Assembly (NCBI GenBank): GCA_023417775.1
Contig: JAEZEJ010000034.1
Span: 1-55,493 of the forward strand
Source: Actinomycetes bacterium
GTDB taxonomy: Bacteria > Actinomycetota > Actinomycetes > Propionibacteriales > Nocardioidaceae
DNA length: 55,493 nucleotides
Direction of reading: 5' to 3'
The notes beneath the pieces were generated by a model that did not search any database, was not told where the DNA came from, and saw only the letters and a list, made by a program, of their open reading frames with translations. Of this stretch, positions 42,955 to 51,048 are shown piece after piece; the first letter of the stretch is position 1; every line of letters starts with the position of its first letter. The position numbers and the translations under genes were made by a program.

Positions 42955-43381
42955 GTTCACCCTCACCCGCACCCTCGATGCCCCCATCCAGCGCATATGG
43001 GAGGCCTGGACCGACCCCGACCAGCTGGCCCGTTGGCATCATCCGGTCGGCGTCAGCACGCCCCGCGAGAGCATCAGCGTCGACCTCCGCGAAGGCGGCT
43101 CCTATGCGTACACGATGGTGGTCGACGAGACCGGCGAGACCTATCCGACGGCCGGCATCTATCTCACCGTGGACCCGCCCCACCGCCTCGTCTTCACCTG
43201 GGGCACCCCCGAGGATCCGAAGGAGGATCAACCGGTGATCAGCCTCTCGCTGGCCTCCACCGGGAACGGCGTCGAGCTGACCCTGCACGTGCGGGGAATC
43301 GCGGGAGAGCCGGGCGACGACCATGTCTACGACGGCTGGAGCGAGGCCCTCGACTCATTGGAGAACCACCTGGGCAGCTGA
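42941..43381 (+). CDS. SRPBCC (AHSA1-like) domain protein
   Basis: A 146-aa START/Bet v1-like ligand-binding protein: FTLTRTLDAPIQRIWEAWTDPDQLARWHHP at the N-terminus, PPHRLVFTWGTPEDP in the middle, and YDGWSEALDSLENHL at the C-terminus. ATG at 42941 is chosen because it opens the fold; the frame is open further upstream within arsR. Function unknown; such partners of ArsR may bind a hydrophobic ligand. Confidence 0.9.
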   Translation: MTTPEFTLTRTLDAPIQRIWEAWTDPDQLARWHHPVGVSTPRESISVDLREGGSYAYTMVVDETGETYPTAGIYLTVDPPHRLVFTWGTPEDPKEDQPVISLSLASTGNGVELTLHVRGIAGEPGDDHVYDGWSEALDSLENHLGS

Positions 43382-43473
43382 GGGCGTCCCTCCCCGGCCC
43401 AGGAGAGGTCCGCGGCCGACCCTCCCACCCATGGGTCTTCCGATGGCCGAAGCGCGATACGGGCGATCGTGTC

Positions 43474-45165
43474 TCAGTGTGGTGAGGCGAACTCCTGGGC
43501 GCGCACCCAGGCGAGATGCGCATGGATGAGCGGAACCGCCGAGGCGCCCTCGCCCGCCGCCGAGGCGACCCTCTTCATCGACCCCGCCCGCGTGTCGCCG
43601 ACGGCGAAGATGCCACGCACCCCCGTCTCCAGGCTGGCCGGGGGCAGCTCGCCCTCCCACCGGTCCCGGGGCACGTCCCGACCGGTCAGCACGAAGCCGC
43701 TTTCGTCCAGCGGGATGTCCTCGGGCAGCCACTCGCAGTGCGGCTCCGCCCCCAGCATGAGGAAGAGTCCGTCGGCCTGCTCGCGCCCTGGATCGACGTC
43801 CCCGGAGCTCACGGCGATCCACTCGAGTCGTCCGTCTCCTCCCCCGTCGACCACCCTGGCTCCCGTCCGGACGGCGATCGTGGGCGTGGCCGCGATCTCG
43901 CGCACGAGATAGTCCGACATGGTCTCCTCGACCGAGTCGCGGCGGACGATGAGCGTGACCTGTCGCGCCCAGCGGGCGAGGTGGACGGCCGCCTGACCCG
44001 CCGAGTTGCCGCCACCGACCACGAACACCGTCCGACCAGCCATCTCGCGGGCCACGGTCGCCGCCGCCCCGTAGTGGACTCCGGTGCCGACGAGGTCGTC
44101 GACACCGCGCACGCCGAGGGTCCGATAGGCCACGCCGGTCGCGACGACGACGGTGCGGGCGCACAAGACGGTGTCCCCGACGTGGACGTGATGATGCTCG
44201 GGCTGGTCGGCCGGGCCACGTTCGACGGCGGTGACGGCCCGGCCGGTGAAGGCGCGGGCGCCGAAGCGCGTGGCCTGGATCCGGGCGCGCTGGGCCAGCC
44301 GCATGCCCGAGATGCCGCGCGGGAAGCCGAGATAGTTGCGGATCATCGAACTCGTCCCGGCCTGCCCGCCGATCGCCTCGGACTCGATGAGGATGGTCGT
44401 CAAGCCCTCGGAGGCCGAGTACATCGCGGCGGCGAGCCCGGCCGGGCCGGCTCCCACCACGACGACATCGGCGACCGTGCCCGGTGGGATCGTGTCGGGA
44501 GTGCCGAACCACGACTCGGTGACCTCACCGGGGGCCGGATCGACCAGCACCTCGTCGGACATCGTCCGGACCATCGGGAACCGCTGGTCGTCACCGGCCT
44601 GCTGACGGATCTGCTCCCCGATCTCCGAGTCGGGCGGGTGGGTCTCCACGGCGACGGCCATCCGCGCCAGCACGTCGCGGATGGCGGCGACCCGGGGTGT
44701 CTCGGCATCGGTCACGATCGTCACCGACGAGACCACCGGCCGGCCCACCGTCGCTCCCCATTCGGAGAGCATCTCGCTCACCGCGACGTGGAACTCCTCG
44801 TCCCGCTGGCCACGGGGGACCCCGAGGAAGGTATCGAAATCCCGGGCAGCGAGCGAGAGCCGCAGTTCCTCGAGTCGTTCGCGATACTCGCCGACCCCGA
44901 TGAGGCACAGTCGTCCGGCCGTGGGCGCCACACGGTGCAGGTGGCGCAGCAGCAGGTGCCCGTCGCCATCGGGCAGCGTCAGCTCAGCCGCCAGGATCGC
45001 GATCGGGACACCGCCCGCCACGAGCGCCTCGACGGTCTCGTGCGCACTCGCGCCATCGGGCACGAAGCGCACGTCGTAGTCACGGTCGTAGCGGCTGCGG
45101 AACTCCGACTCGAGCTTGTGGCGGTAGCGGCTGGTCACGACCAGGATCACCGGGCGCTCAGACAT
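43474..45165 (-). CDS. Receiver-like domain fused to thioredoxin reductase-like flavoprotein lacking CxxC
   Basis: A 563-aa fusion. Residues 1-130 resemble a response-regulator receiver (ILVVTSRYRHKLESEF, AILAAELTLPDGDGHLLLRHL), though the phosphoacceptor Asp is unclear. Residues 230-563 are a thioredoxin reductase-like module: FAD site VVVVGAGPAGLAAAMYSASEGL, NADPH site VFVVGGGNSAGQAAVHLARW and GIFAVGDTRAGSMKRVASA. At the redox position, CATC is replaced by GVHYGAAAT, so it cannot reduce thioredoxin by the usual disulfide. The ATG lies six bases after TACGCT. It probably is a signalling or other NADPH-dependent flavoenzyme. Confidence 0.88.
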   Translation of the reverse strand: MSERPVILVVTSRYRHKLESEFRSRYDRDYDVRFVPDGASAHETVEALVAGGVPIAILAAELTLPDGDGHLLLRHLHRVAPTAGRLCLIGVGEYRERLEELRLSLAARDFDTFLGVPRGQRDEEFHVAVSEMLSEWGATVGRPVVSSVTIVTDAETPRVAAIRDVLARMAVAVETHPPDSEIGEQIRQQAGDDQRFPMVRTMSDEVLVDPAPGEVTESWFGTPDTIPPGTVADVVVVGAGPAGLAAAMYSASEGLTTILIESEAIGGQAGTSSMIRNYLGFPRGISGMRLAQRARIQATRFGARAFTGRAVTAVERGPADQPEHHHVHVGDTVLCARTVVVATGVAYRTLGVRGVDDLVGTGVHYGAAATVAREMAGRTVFVVGGGNSAGQAAVHLARWARQVTLIVRRDSVEETMSDYLVREIAATPTIAVRTGARVVDGGGDGRLEWIAVSSGDVDPGREQADGLFLMLGAEPHCEWLPEDIPLDESGFVLTGRDVPRDRWEGELPPASLETGVRGIFAVGDTRAGSMKRVASAAGEGASAVPLIHAHLAWVRAQEFASPH

Positions 45166-45171
45166 GCGCTC

Positions 45172-45177
45172 AGCGTA
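45172..45177 (-). promoter_or_regulatory. -10 box TACGCT for leaderless flavoprotein gene
   Basis: On the minus strand TACGCT, six bases, then ATG at 45165. Confidence 0.5.
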
Positions 45178-45247
45178 AGCGGTCAGCCCCGCCGAGATCG
45201 AAGACGCGAGGTGCCCACCGATGTCAGACGCCGATCCGTCCTTCAGG

Positions 45248-45946
45248 TCATTGGACTCGCAACGCGAAGAAATCGAGCACGTTCTCGACCTCGACCATGT
45301 CCTCGGTCAACGCCACCGGCGCGGACAGCGCGCTGAGAGCCTGTGACGAGTCGACATCCGTCGGCTGTTCCCAGATCGCCCACAGCTTCTCCTCGTCGCC
45401 ATGACGGGATCGGTAGGAGATGCCGTGAAGGTCCTCGCGGACGGCATAGAGGTGGGCCGAGACCGCCCGGGTGAGCTCGCGGGGCACAGAGTCGCGCAGG
45501 ACCGCGGCATCGAAGTCGGCGTACCCGAGGCGCTTGGCAGTGGCGAGGAAGTGCGGACGCAGCGCGCGGATCGTCTCGGACCTCCCGATCTGGCAGAAAC
45601 GACCCGTCAGCGACGCCGATGACGCCGACCGTCGGTCGAACCACGACCGACGCACCACTCCGGCGGGCTGTGTCGGGTGAGAGGGATCGTCGTCGATCTC
45701 GACGAGCGCCTTGTCGAGCTGCGGGTCGACGCGGAACTGAGCCAATACCTCCAGCAAGGCACCACGCAGCGACGATGCCGCGTAGGCGACCCTGAAGCGA
45801 CCATCCGGATCGTCCCACCGATTGCTGAACATGCCGTGCTCGGCATAGCGCCAGTCGACCCAACGCCAGGGGAACGGGTGGTGGCCGATCCGCCAGACCT
45901 CCAGCCCCGCGAGCTCATCGACGGCGAGACCGGGTTCCCGCTTCAC
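45248..45946 (-). CDS. RES-domain toxin
   Basis: A 232-aa RES-domain protein, a family whose characterised toxins degrade NAD+. The N-terminal VWRIGHHPFPWRW supplies the Arg of the RES signature, MFSNRWDDPDGRFRVAYAASSLRGALLEVLAQF supplies the Tyr and Glu (Glu66), and a Ser-rich central region (RRSWFDRRSASSASL) may hold the Ser. It is encoded after the antitoxin with a 4-bp overlap (GTGA). The fold is longer than the shortest RES toxins. Toxicity is inferred from family and pairing. Confidence 0.87.
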   Translation of the reverse strand: MKREPGLAVDELAGLEVWRIGHHPFPWRWVDWRYAEHGMFSNRWDDPDGRFRVAYAASSLRGALLEVLAQFRVDPQLDKALVEIDDDPSHPTQPAGVVRRSWFDRRSASSASLTGRFCQIGRSETIRALRPHFLATAKRLGYADFDAAVLRDSVPRELTRAVSAHLYAVREDLHGISYRSRHGDEEKLWAIWEQPTDVDSSQALSALSAPVALTEDMVEVENVLDFFALRVQ

Positions 45947-46329
45947 GATGCCAGGAACGCCCGGGCGGCTGCCATCACCTGCGAGCCGACGTCACCGCCT
46001 GCGGCCTCCCGCAGAGCGCGAGCCGGTGAGACATCGTCGAGTTTCGGGTTCATACCCTGGAACCACGCCTGGACGACCGCTGGCTCCTCAGCTGCCGCGA
46101 GCGTCTGGGCGATCTGGTAGCTCGCTCGCAACCGCTCCTGCACCAGCTGCGACGGCACCCGCCGCCCCTCAGCCCATTCAGAGACCTGGCGAGTCGCTTT
46201 AACATCTCCGAGATAAGCCACGAGCCGGGCTCCGAGTATCTCTCGAAGCTCCTGGACCAGGGCCGCGAAGGGCAGACGCACCGCCTTCTGATGCGCGAGC
46301 AGATCCGGTCGGGCAATGTGGATCGTCAT
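45943..46329 (-). CDS. Xre/MbcA-type antitoxin
   Basis: A 128-aa antitoxin. The middle carries a DNA-binding-like region (LVAYLGDVKATRQVSEWAEGRR), and the C-terminus has the toxin-binding MbcA/ParS/Xre domain: AWFQGMNPKLDDVSPARALREAAGG. ATG 46329 (MTIHIARPDLLAHQ) lies six bases after TATGCT, so the mRNA is probably leaderless. Expected to neutralise the RES toxin and repress the operon. Confidence 0.87.
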   Translation of the reverse strand: MTIHIARPDLLAHQKAVRLPFAALVQELREILGARLVAYLGDVKATRQVSEWAEGRRVPSQLVQERLRASYQIAQTLAAAEEPAVVQAWFQGMNPKLDDVSPARALREAAGGDVGSQVMAAARAFLAS

Positions 46330-46335
46330 ATCAAA

Positions 46336-46359
46336 AGCATACTGAATAGCACCCTGAAT
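46336..46359 (-). promoter_or_regulatory. Promoter and direct-repeat operator of the Xre-RES operon
   Basis: On the minus strand TATGCT (-10, 46336-46341) is six bases from the ATG. ATTCAG occurs twice (complement CTGAAT at 46342-46347 and 46354-46359), one helical turn apart, upstream of the -10 box. The antitoxin may bind these. A TGGTGA 17 bp before the -10 may be the -35. Confidence 0.5.
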
Positions 46360-46462
46360 CACCATTCATATCGTCTTTGAGAGGACACGAATGAGCCGCG
46401 GAAGGCGAGGAACGGTACCGGAGACGTCAGGGAGCGGGCGTGATGCCACGCCGGCTTCGCAG

Positions 46463-46538
46463 TGGAGCCCCCGACAGGATTCGAACCCGCGACATCCTTA
46501 TTACAAGTAAGGCGCTCTACCAACTGAGCTACAGGGGC
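46463..46538 (-). tRNA. tRNA-Thr (anticodon TGT)
   Basis: On the minus strand, 76 nt including an encoded CCA. Acceptor GCCCCTG/CGGGGGC (one T-G pair), D arm GCTC-AGTTGGTA-GAGC, anticodon arm CCTTA-CTTGTAA-TAAGG with anticodon TGT (reads ACA), 5-nt variable loop and T arm GCGGG-TTCGAAT-CCTGT. All arms fold. The 3' end points toward the toxin-antitoxin genes. Confidence 0.95.
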
Positions 46539-46630
46539 GTGCGCGACCATCGTAGGGCACGACTCCGCTGCGGCGGCACGACTGGGGCGATCTCCCACCC
46601 CTGGCCTGTGATCTGCGCGATACTGGATCG

Positions 46631-47791
46631 ATGCCCGACTACGAACGGTTGCTGGCCGCCACCGCCGCCCTCGACACGCCCTATGCGATCGTCGACGAGG
46701 ACGCGCTGTGGGCCAATGCCCGCGATCTCATCGCCCGCGCCGGGGGCCGGCCGATCCGCCTCGCCACCAAGTCGGTGCGGGTGCGGTCGATCATCAAGAA
46801 CGCACTGACCCTGGATGGCTTCTCCGGGCTCATGACCTATTCGCTGGCCGAGTCGGTCTGGTGGGCCGATCAGGGTGTCGAGGACATCCTGCTGGCCTAC
46901 CCGACGGTCGACCGCCACGCCCTGCTCGAGCTGGCCGAGAAGGAGCACCGGCTCGCCTCGATCACGCTCATGGTCGACTCGGTCGACCACCTCGACTACA
47001 TCGATCACGTCCTGGGCCGCGACCACCCCGCCGTCCGCGTCGCCATCGATGTCGACGCCTCCTGGCGGGTCGCGGGGGCGCATCTCGGCGTGCGCCGTTC
47101 GCCGGTCCACACCAAGCGGCAGACGCGGCGCCTCGCCCAGAGCATCGTCGACCGTCCCGGGTTCACCTTCGCCGGGCTGATGTTCTACGACGCGCAGATC
47201 GCCGGCCTCCCGGACACCTCGTTCGCGGTGCGCTTCGTCAAGCGGCGGTCCGCGACCGAGCTGCGCCGCCGACGCAAGAAGATCGTCCGGGCCGTCCAAG
47301 CCGTCACCGACATCCCACTGGTCAACGGCGGTGGCACCGGCAGCCTGCACGTCACCGGCCGCGACCCGATGGTCACCGAGCTCACCGCCGGGTCCGGGCT
47401 GTTCACGCCCACCCTGTTCGACCAGTACCGCGCGTTCACGGCACGCCCGGCGGCATTCTTCGCGCTGTCGGTCGTCCGCAAGCCTGCCCGGGAGATCGCC
47501 ACCTGCTTCAGCGGGGGCTACATCGCCTCGGGGCAGACCGGTCAGTCGCGCGCACCGCGGCCGGTGTGGCCCGAGGGGCTCTCGCTGCTGCACACCGAGG
47601 GCGCGGGCGAGGTCCAGACGCCCGTCGAGGGGCGTGCAGCGCGCTCGCTGTCGGTCGGGGACCGGATCATCTTCCGGCATGCCAAGGCCGGTGAGATGTG
47701 CGAACGCTTCGATGAGGTCGCGGTCGTCACCTCGGGGGGTCAGGTCGTCCGCACTCCCACCTATCGCGGAGAGGGCATGAACTTCCGATGA
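46631..47791 (+). CDS. PLP-dependent alanine racemase-like barrel protein (D-amino acid deaminase/aldolase type)
   Basis: A 386-aa fold-type III PLP protein. The PLP lysine is probably in IRLATKSVRVRSI (residues 42-54). Other features: VDSVDHLDYIDHV, VAIDVDASWRVAGAHLGVRR, PLVNGGGTGSLH (phosphate-binding Gly cluster) and HAKAGEMCERFDEV at the C-terminus, where D-threonine aldolases and D-serine dehydratases place metal-binding His and Cys. It overlaps the lactone oxidase gene (ATGA). In actinobacteria this pairing recurs, but a joint function is not established. Confidence 0.85.
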   Translation: MPDYERLLAATAALDTPYAIVDEDALWANARDLIARAGGRPIRLATKSVRVRSIIKNALTLDGFSGLMTYSLAESVWWADQGVEDILLAYPTVDRHALLELAEKEHRLASITLMVDSVDHLDYIDHVLGRDHPAVRVAIDVDASWRVAGAHLGVRRSPVHTKRQTRRLAQSIVDRPGFTFAGLMFYDAQIAGLPDTSFAVRFVKRRSATELRRRRKKIVRAVQAVTDIPLVNGGGTGSLHVTGRDPMVTELTAGSGLFTPTLFDQYRAFTARPAAFFALSVVRKPAREIATCFSGGYIASGQTGQSRAPRPVWPEGLSLLHTEGAGEVQTPVEGRAARSLSVGDRIIFRHAKAGEMCERFDEVAVVTSGGQVVRTPTYRGEGMNFR

Positions 47792-49068
47792 CCCGCTGGA
47801 CCAACTGGGGCGGCAATGTCACGGCCACCCCGTCGCAGGTCGCCGACCCGGCCGATGCCCACGAGGTGGCGGACCTGGTGCGCGAGCACGCCGCGATCAA
47901 GGCCGTCGGGGCCGGCCACTCCTTCACCGATATCGCGGTCACCGACGGCGTCCAGCTGCGGCTCGACCGGATGAACCGGGTGCTCTCCTACGACGCCTCG
48001 ACCAGCCGGGTCCGGGTGCAGGCGGGGATCTCGTTGCACGACCTCAACCCTCAGCTTCAACGGCGCGGGCTCGCCCTGCCGAATCTCGGCGATGTCGACC
48101 CGCAGTCGGTGGCCGGGGCGATCGCCACCGGGACCCACGGCACGGGCGGGCGCCTCTTCGGCATCGCGAAGGCGGTCGTCGGACTGCAACTGGTGACCGG
48201 AGACGGCTCGATCATCGAGATCGACGAGCGACATCCGTGGTTCGACGCCGCTCGCGTCGGTCTCGGGGCTCTGGGCATCGTCACCGAGGTCACCCTGCAG
48301 TGCGTGCCGGCCTTCCTGCTGCACGCCCGCGAGGAGCCGATGGCCCTCCCCGAGGTGCTGGACGGTCTCGACGATCTCGTCGGCGGCAACGATCACTTCG
48401 AGTTCTACTGGTTCCCGCACACCGAGAAGGCGCTGACCAAGCGCAACAATCGGGTCGCCGACGGCACCCCGCGCGCACCGCTCTCGCGCTGGAAGCACTG
48501 GCTCGATGACGAGTTCCTCTCCAACACGGTCTACGAGCGCATCAATCGGATCGCCACCGCCCGGCCCACGCTCATCCCCCGTCTCAATGCCATCTCGGGG
48601 TCCACGCTCGGCGCCCGCGAGTACACGGATCACTCCTATGAGGTCTTCGTGTCGCCCCGCACGGTGCGGTTCCGGGAGTCGGAGTTCGCGATGCCCCGCG
48701 AGGCGGCCCGGCAGGTCATCGCCGAGCTGCAGCGCTGGTTCGAGCGGCGCGATCAGTTCATCGGCTTCCCGATCGAGGTCCGGTTCACCGGGGCCGACGA
48801 CATCTGGATGTCCACGGGCTACCAGCGCGACACCGTCTACATCGCGGTGCACCAGTATCACCGCAGCGACTACGCCTCCTATTTCGCGGCGGCCCAGGAC
48901 ATCTTCGTCGCCCACGGCGGACGCCCGCACTGGGGCAAGCTGCACACCCTCGATGCCGCCTACCTGGCCCAGGTCTACCCCCGGTTCGCGGACTTCGCGG
49001 CGGTCCGTGACGAGGCCGATCCCGAGCGCCGGTTCGCGAACCCGTATCTGGACCGCGTGCTGGGCTGA
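47788..49068 (+). CDS. FAD-linked sugar-1,4-lactone oxidase (D-arabinono-lactone oxidase family)
   Basis: A 426-aa VAO-family oxidase. GAGHSFTDIA carries the His (His44) that usually binds FAD covalently; VAGAIATGTHGTGG is the pyrophosphate loop. The C-terminal ALO domain includes YRDYASYF-like residues and GGRPHWGKLH, the substrate-binding signature. A sugar lactone or aldose/alditol is the expected substrate. Translationally coupled to the PLP-barrel gene. Confidence 0.92.
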   Translation: MTRWTNWGGNVTATPSQVADPADAHEVADLVREHAAIKAVGAGHSFTDIAVTDGVQLRLDRMNRVLSYDASTSRVRVQAGISLHDLNPQLQRRGLALPNLGDVDPQSVAGAIATGTHGTGGRLFGIAKAVVGLQLVTGDGSIIEIDERHPWFDAARVGLGALGIVTEVTLQCVPAFLLHAREEPMALPEVLDGLDDLVGGNDHFEFYWFPHTEKALTKRNNRVADGTPRAPLSRWKHWLDDEFLSNTVYERINRIATARPTLIPRLNAISGSTLGAREYTDHSYEVFVSPRTVRFRESEFAMPREAARQVIAELQRWFERRDQFIGFPIEVRFTGADDIWMSTGYQRDTVYIAVHQYHRSDYASYFAAAQDIFVAHGGRPHWGKLHTLDAAYLAQVYPRFADFAAVRDEADPERRFANPYLDRVLG

Positions 49069-49124
49069 AGACCGTTTCAGGCTCGTTCAGCCTGGCTTCA
49101 GCGACCCCGGCCGAGACTGAGGCC

Positions 49125-49691
49125 ATGGACATCAAGAACACGCTCGCAGCCAATAAGAAGAAGACCATCATCGTCGGCGGCATCGCCGCGGTGCTCGTGC
49201 TCGGCGCCGGCGGCGCCGCCATCGCCGAGGCCACCGGCGGCGATCACCTGCGCGGCGGTGACCGCGACCGTGCAGCCGAGGCGGCCCTCGAGCACGTCGG
49301 CGAGGGCGAGGTGACCGATGCCGAGCGCGGCGACGAGGACGATGTCGAGGCCTACGAGATCGAGGTCACCCGGCCCGACGGCAGCGATGTCGACGTCAAG
49401 CTCGACGGGGACTTCGCCGTGCTCGACAGCGATGACGACCGCGATGACCGGGACGAGGACCGAGACGGCCCCGATGCCGATGACCGCGTGCTGACGGAGG
49501 AGGAGCGCACCCAGGCCGCCGAGGCGGCGCAGGCCGAGGTCGCGGGCACCGTCGAGGATGTCGACGCCAGCGACGACCGCGTCGGCGATGCCACGGCCGC
49601 CTACGAGGTCGAGGTCCGCGCCGAGGACGGCACCGAGTGGGATATCTGGCTCGACGACCAGTTCGCCGTCATCGACAGCCGCCAGGACTGA
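49125..49691 (+). CDS. Membrane-anchored or secreted protein with two PepSY-like domains
   Basis: A 188-aa protein with a basic N-terminus and one hydrophobic segment (TIIVGGIAAVLVLGAGGAAIA, residues 14-34), then two PepSY-like repeats: residues about 48-108 (AAEAALEHVGEGEV ... YEIEVTRPDGSDVDVKLDGDFAVL) and 125-187 (QAAEAAQAEVAGTV ... YEVEVRAEDGTEWDIWLDDQFAVI). A very Asp/Arg-rich linker joins them. PepSY domains often inhibit proteases or bind metals at the cell surface. No ribosome-binding site is obvious before ATG 49125. Confidence 0.87.
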   Translation: MDIKNTLAANKKKTIIVGGIAAVLVLGAGGAAIAEATGGDHLRGGDRDRAAEAALEHVGEGEVTDAERGDEDDVEAYEIEVTRPDGSDVDVKLDGDFAVLDSDDDRDDRDEDRDGPDADDRVLTEEERTQAAEAAQAEVAGTVEDVDASDDRVGDATAAYEVEVRAEDGTEWDIWLDDQFAVIDSRQD

Positions 49692-49698
49692 TCTGGAG

Positions 49699-49719
49699 CG
49701 GTGACCTACGCACCTCTCG
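49699..49719. repeat. Solo copy of the GCACCT intergenic repeat
   Basis: Reads CGGTGACCTACGCACCTCTC, matching the complement of the right arm of the hairpin at 54289-54353 at most positions. It begins eight bases past the PepSY stop. Confidence 0.5.
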
Positions 49720-49728
49720 CGAACCGGG

Positions 49729-50019
49729 GCGGTGAGCTGTCAACCACCGCAGACCGTCGGGGAGTCGCGTGAGCGTCGCTCGGTGGTTGACCACTCACCG
49801 TGATGCGGCAGGACGTCATCGCGGTGAGCACTCAACCACCGCAGTCGGGCTCCACGGTCGAGAAGACACGAGATCACGCAGGATGTGCCTTCACGGTTGC
49901 CGGAGCGACCACGACAGCACATCCTTCGTGTGAGCCCGCGCTACCCGGGCACAGCGGTGAGTGGTCGACCACCGGGCCATGGCACCCGGAGACCTTCCTG
50001 ATGGTTGACAGCTCACCGC
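49729..50019. repeat. Five-copy palindromic repeat cluster (BIME/REP-like)
   Basis: Copies lie at 49729-49750 (+), 49781-49800 (-), 49821-49842 (+), 49954-49975 (+) and 50002-50019 (-). Consensus: GCGGTGAG-N3-TCAACCACCGC. Copies 1-2 and 4-5 are opposed and can each form a hairpin; copy 3 is alone. The outer copies share 18 identical bases; copies 2 and 4 share the variant core GTGGTC. A separate 14-bp inverted repeat (49875-49888 with 49917-49930, one mismatch) lies in the middle. It fills the 334-bp gap between two convergent genes. I see no gene here. Confidence 0.75.
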
Positions 50020-50025
50020 CCCGGC

Positions 50026-51045
50026 TCAGGGAAGGAAGAGGCGGGCGACGAAGTAGAAGAGGGCCGCGACGGTCGCCGCCGCGGGGATGGTCACCACCCA
50101 GGCCACCACGATGCCCTGCGCCACGCCCCAGCGCACCGCGCTGAACCGCTGAGTCGCGCCGGCACCCATGATCGCCGAGGTGATGGTGTGCGTCGTCGAG
50201 ACCGGGGCGTGCAGACCGATCGCCATCACGTAGAGCACCGATGCCGCGGTCGCCTCGGCCGCGAAGCCCTTGGGCGGGTCGAGCTCGATGATGCGCCGGC
50301 CGAGGGTCCGCATGATCCGCCACCCGCCGGAGTAGGTGCCGGCGGCGATCGCCGAGGCTGCCGCGACGATGACCCAGAACGGCACATCGTTGCCATCGTG
50401 GAGACCGCCGGCCACCAGCGCGAGCACGATGATGCCCATCGTCTTCTGCGCGTCCTGCAGACCATGTCCGAGCGCCATGCCGGCCGCCGAGATCGTCTGC
50501 GCGAGACGGAACCCGCGGTTGACCCGTGTCGGCCGGGCTTTTCGGAAGACCCACATGATGATGACCATGACCAGATAGGCACCGATGAAGCCCACGGCGG
50601 GCGACAGCACCATCGGGATGGCGACCTTGCTGACGAGCAGATCCCAGCTCACCGTCGTCGCCGAAGCGATGCCCGCACCGACGATGCCGCCGATCAGGGC
50701 GTGCGAGGACGACGACGGGATGCCGAAGTACCAGGTGATGAGGTTCCAGGTGATCGCGCCGATCAGCGCCGCCAGCACGATCGTCAGCGCATGGGCAGAG
50801 CCCTCCCCTTGCCCGGGGGCGGTGTCGATCTGGATCAGCTCTTGGATCGTCTGCGCCACGCCGACGCCGAGCCAGGCGCCGACGAAGTTGAGGATCGCCG
50901 CCATCGCCAGGGCGACCCGTGGCGTGAGGGCGCGCGTCGAGACCGAGGTCGCGATCGCATTCGCCGCGTCGTGGAAGCCATTGGTGTAGTCGAACACCAG
51001 CGCGATCACCACGACGGTAATCACCATCGCCAGGGTGAGATCCAC
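50026..51045 (-). CDS. pit: PitA-type inorganic phosphate transporter
   Basis: A 339-aa PiT-family symporter with about ten membrane segments. Both family repeats are clear: FDYTNGFHDAANAIATSVSTRAL at the N-terminus, and GLHAPVSTTHTITSAIMGAG with FGIPSSSSHALIGGIVGAG. GTG at 51045 follows AAGGAG (51055-51060). It lies three bases after the DUF47 gene, which encodes its usual regulatory partner. Transports phosphate as a metal complex or with protons. Confidence 0.95.
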   Translation of the reverse strand: MDLTLAMVITVVVIALVFDYTNGFHDAANAIATSVSTRALTPRVALAMAAILNFVGAWLGVGVAQTIQELIQIDTAPGQGEGSAHALTIVLAALIGAITWNLITWYFGIPSSSSHALIGGIVGAGIASATTVSWDLLVSKVAIPMVLSPAVGFIGAYLVMVIIMWVFRKARPTRVNRGFRLAQTISAAGMALGHGLQDAQKTMGIIVLALVAGGLHDGNDVPFWVIVAAASAIAAGTYSGGWRIMRTLGRRIIELDPPKGFAAEATAASVLYVMAIGLHAPVSTTHTITSAIMGAGATQRFSAVRWGVAQGIVVAWVVTIPAAATVAALFYFVARLFLP

Positions 51046-51048
51046 CGG

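Noticed and set aside
45943..46538. Prophage or integrative element at tRNA-Thr.
   Set aside because: No integrase, phage gene or second copy of the tRNA 3' end is visible in the window.
49729..50019. Possible CRISPR array.
   Set aside because: Copies are in both orientations, spacing is irregular (about 21 to 112 bp), the repeats vary, and no cas genes are present.
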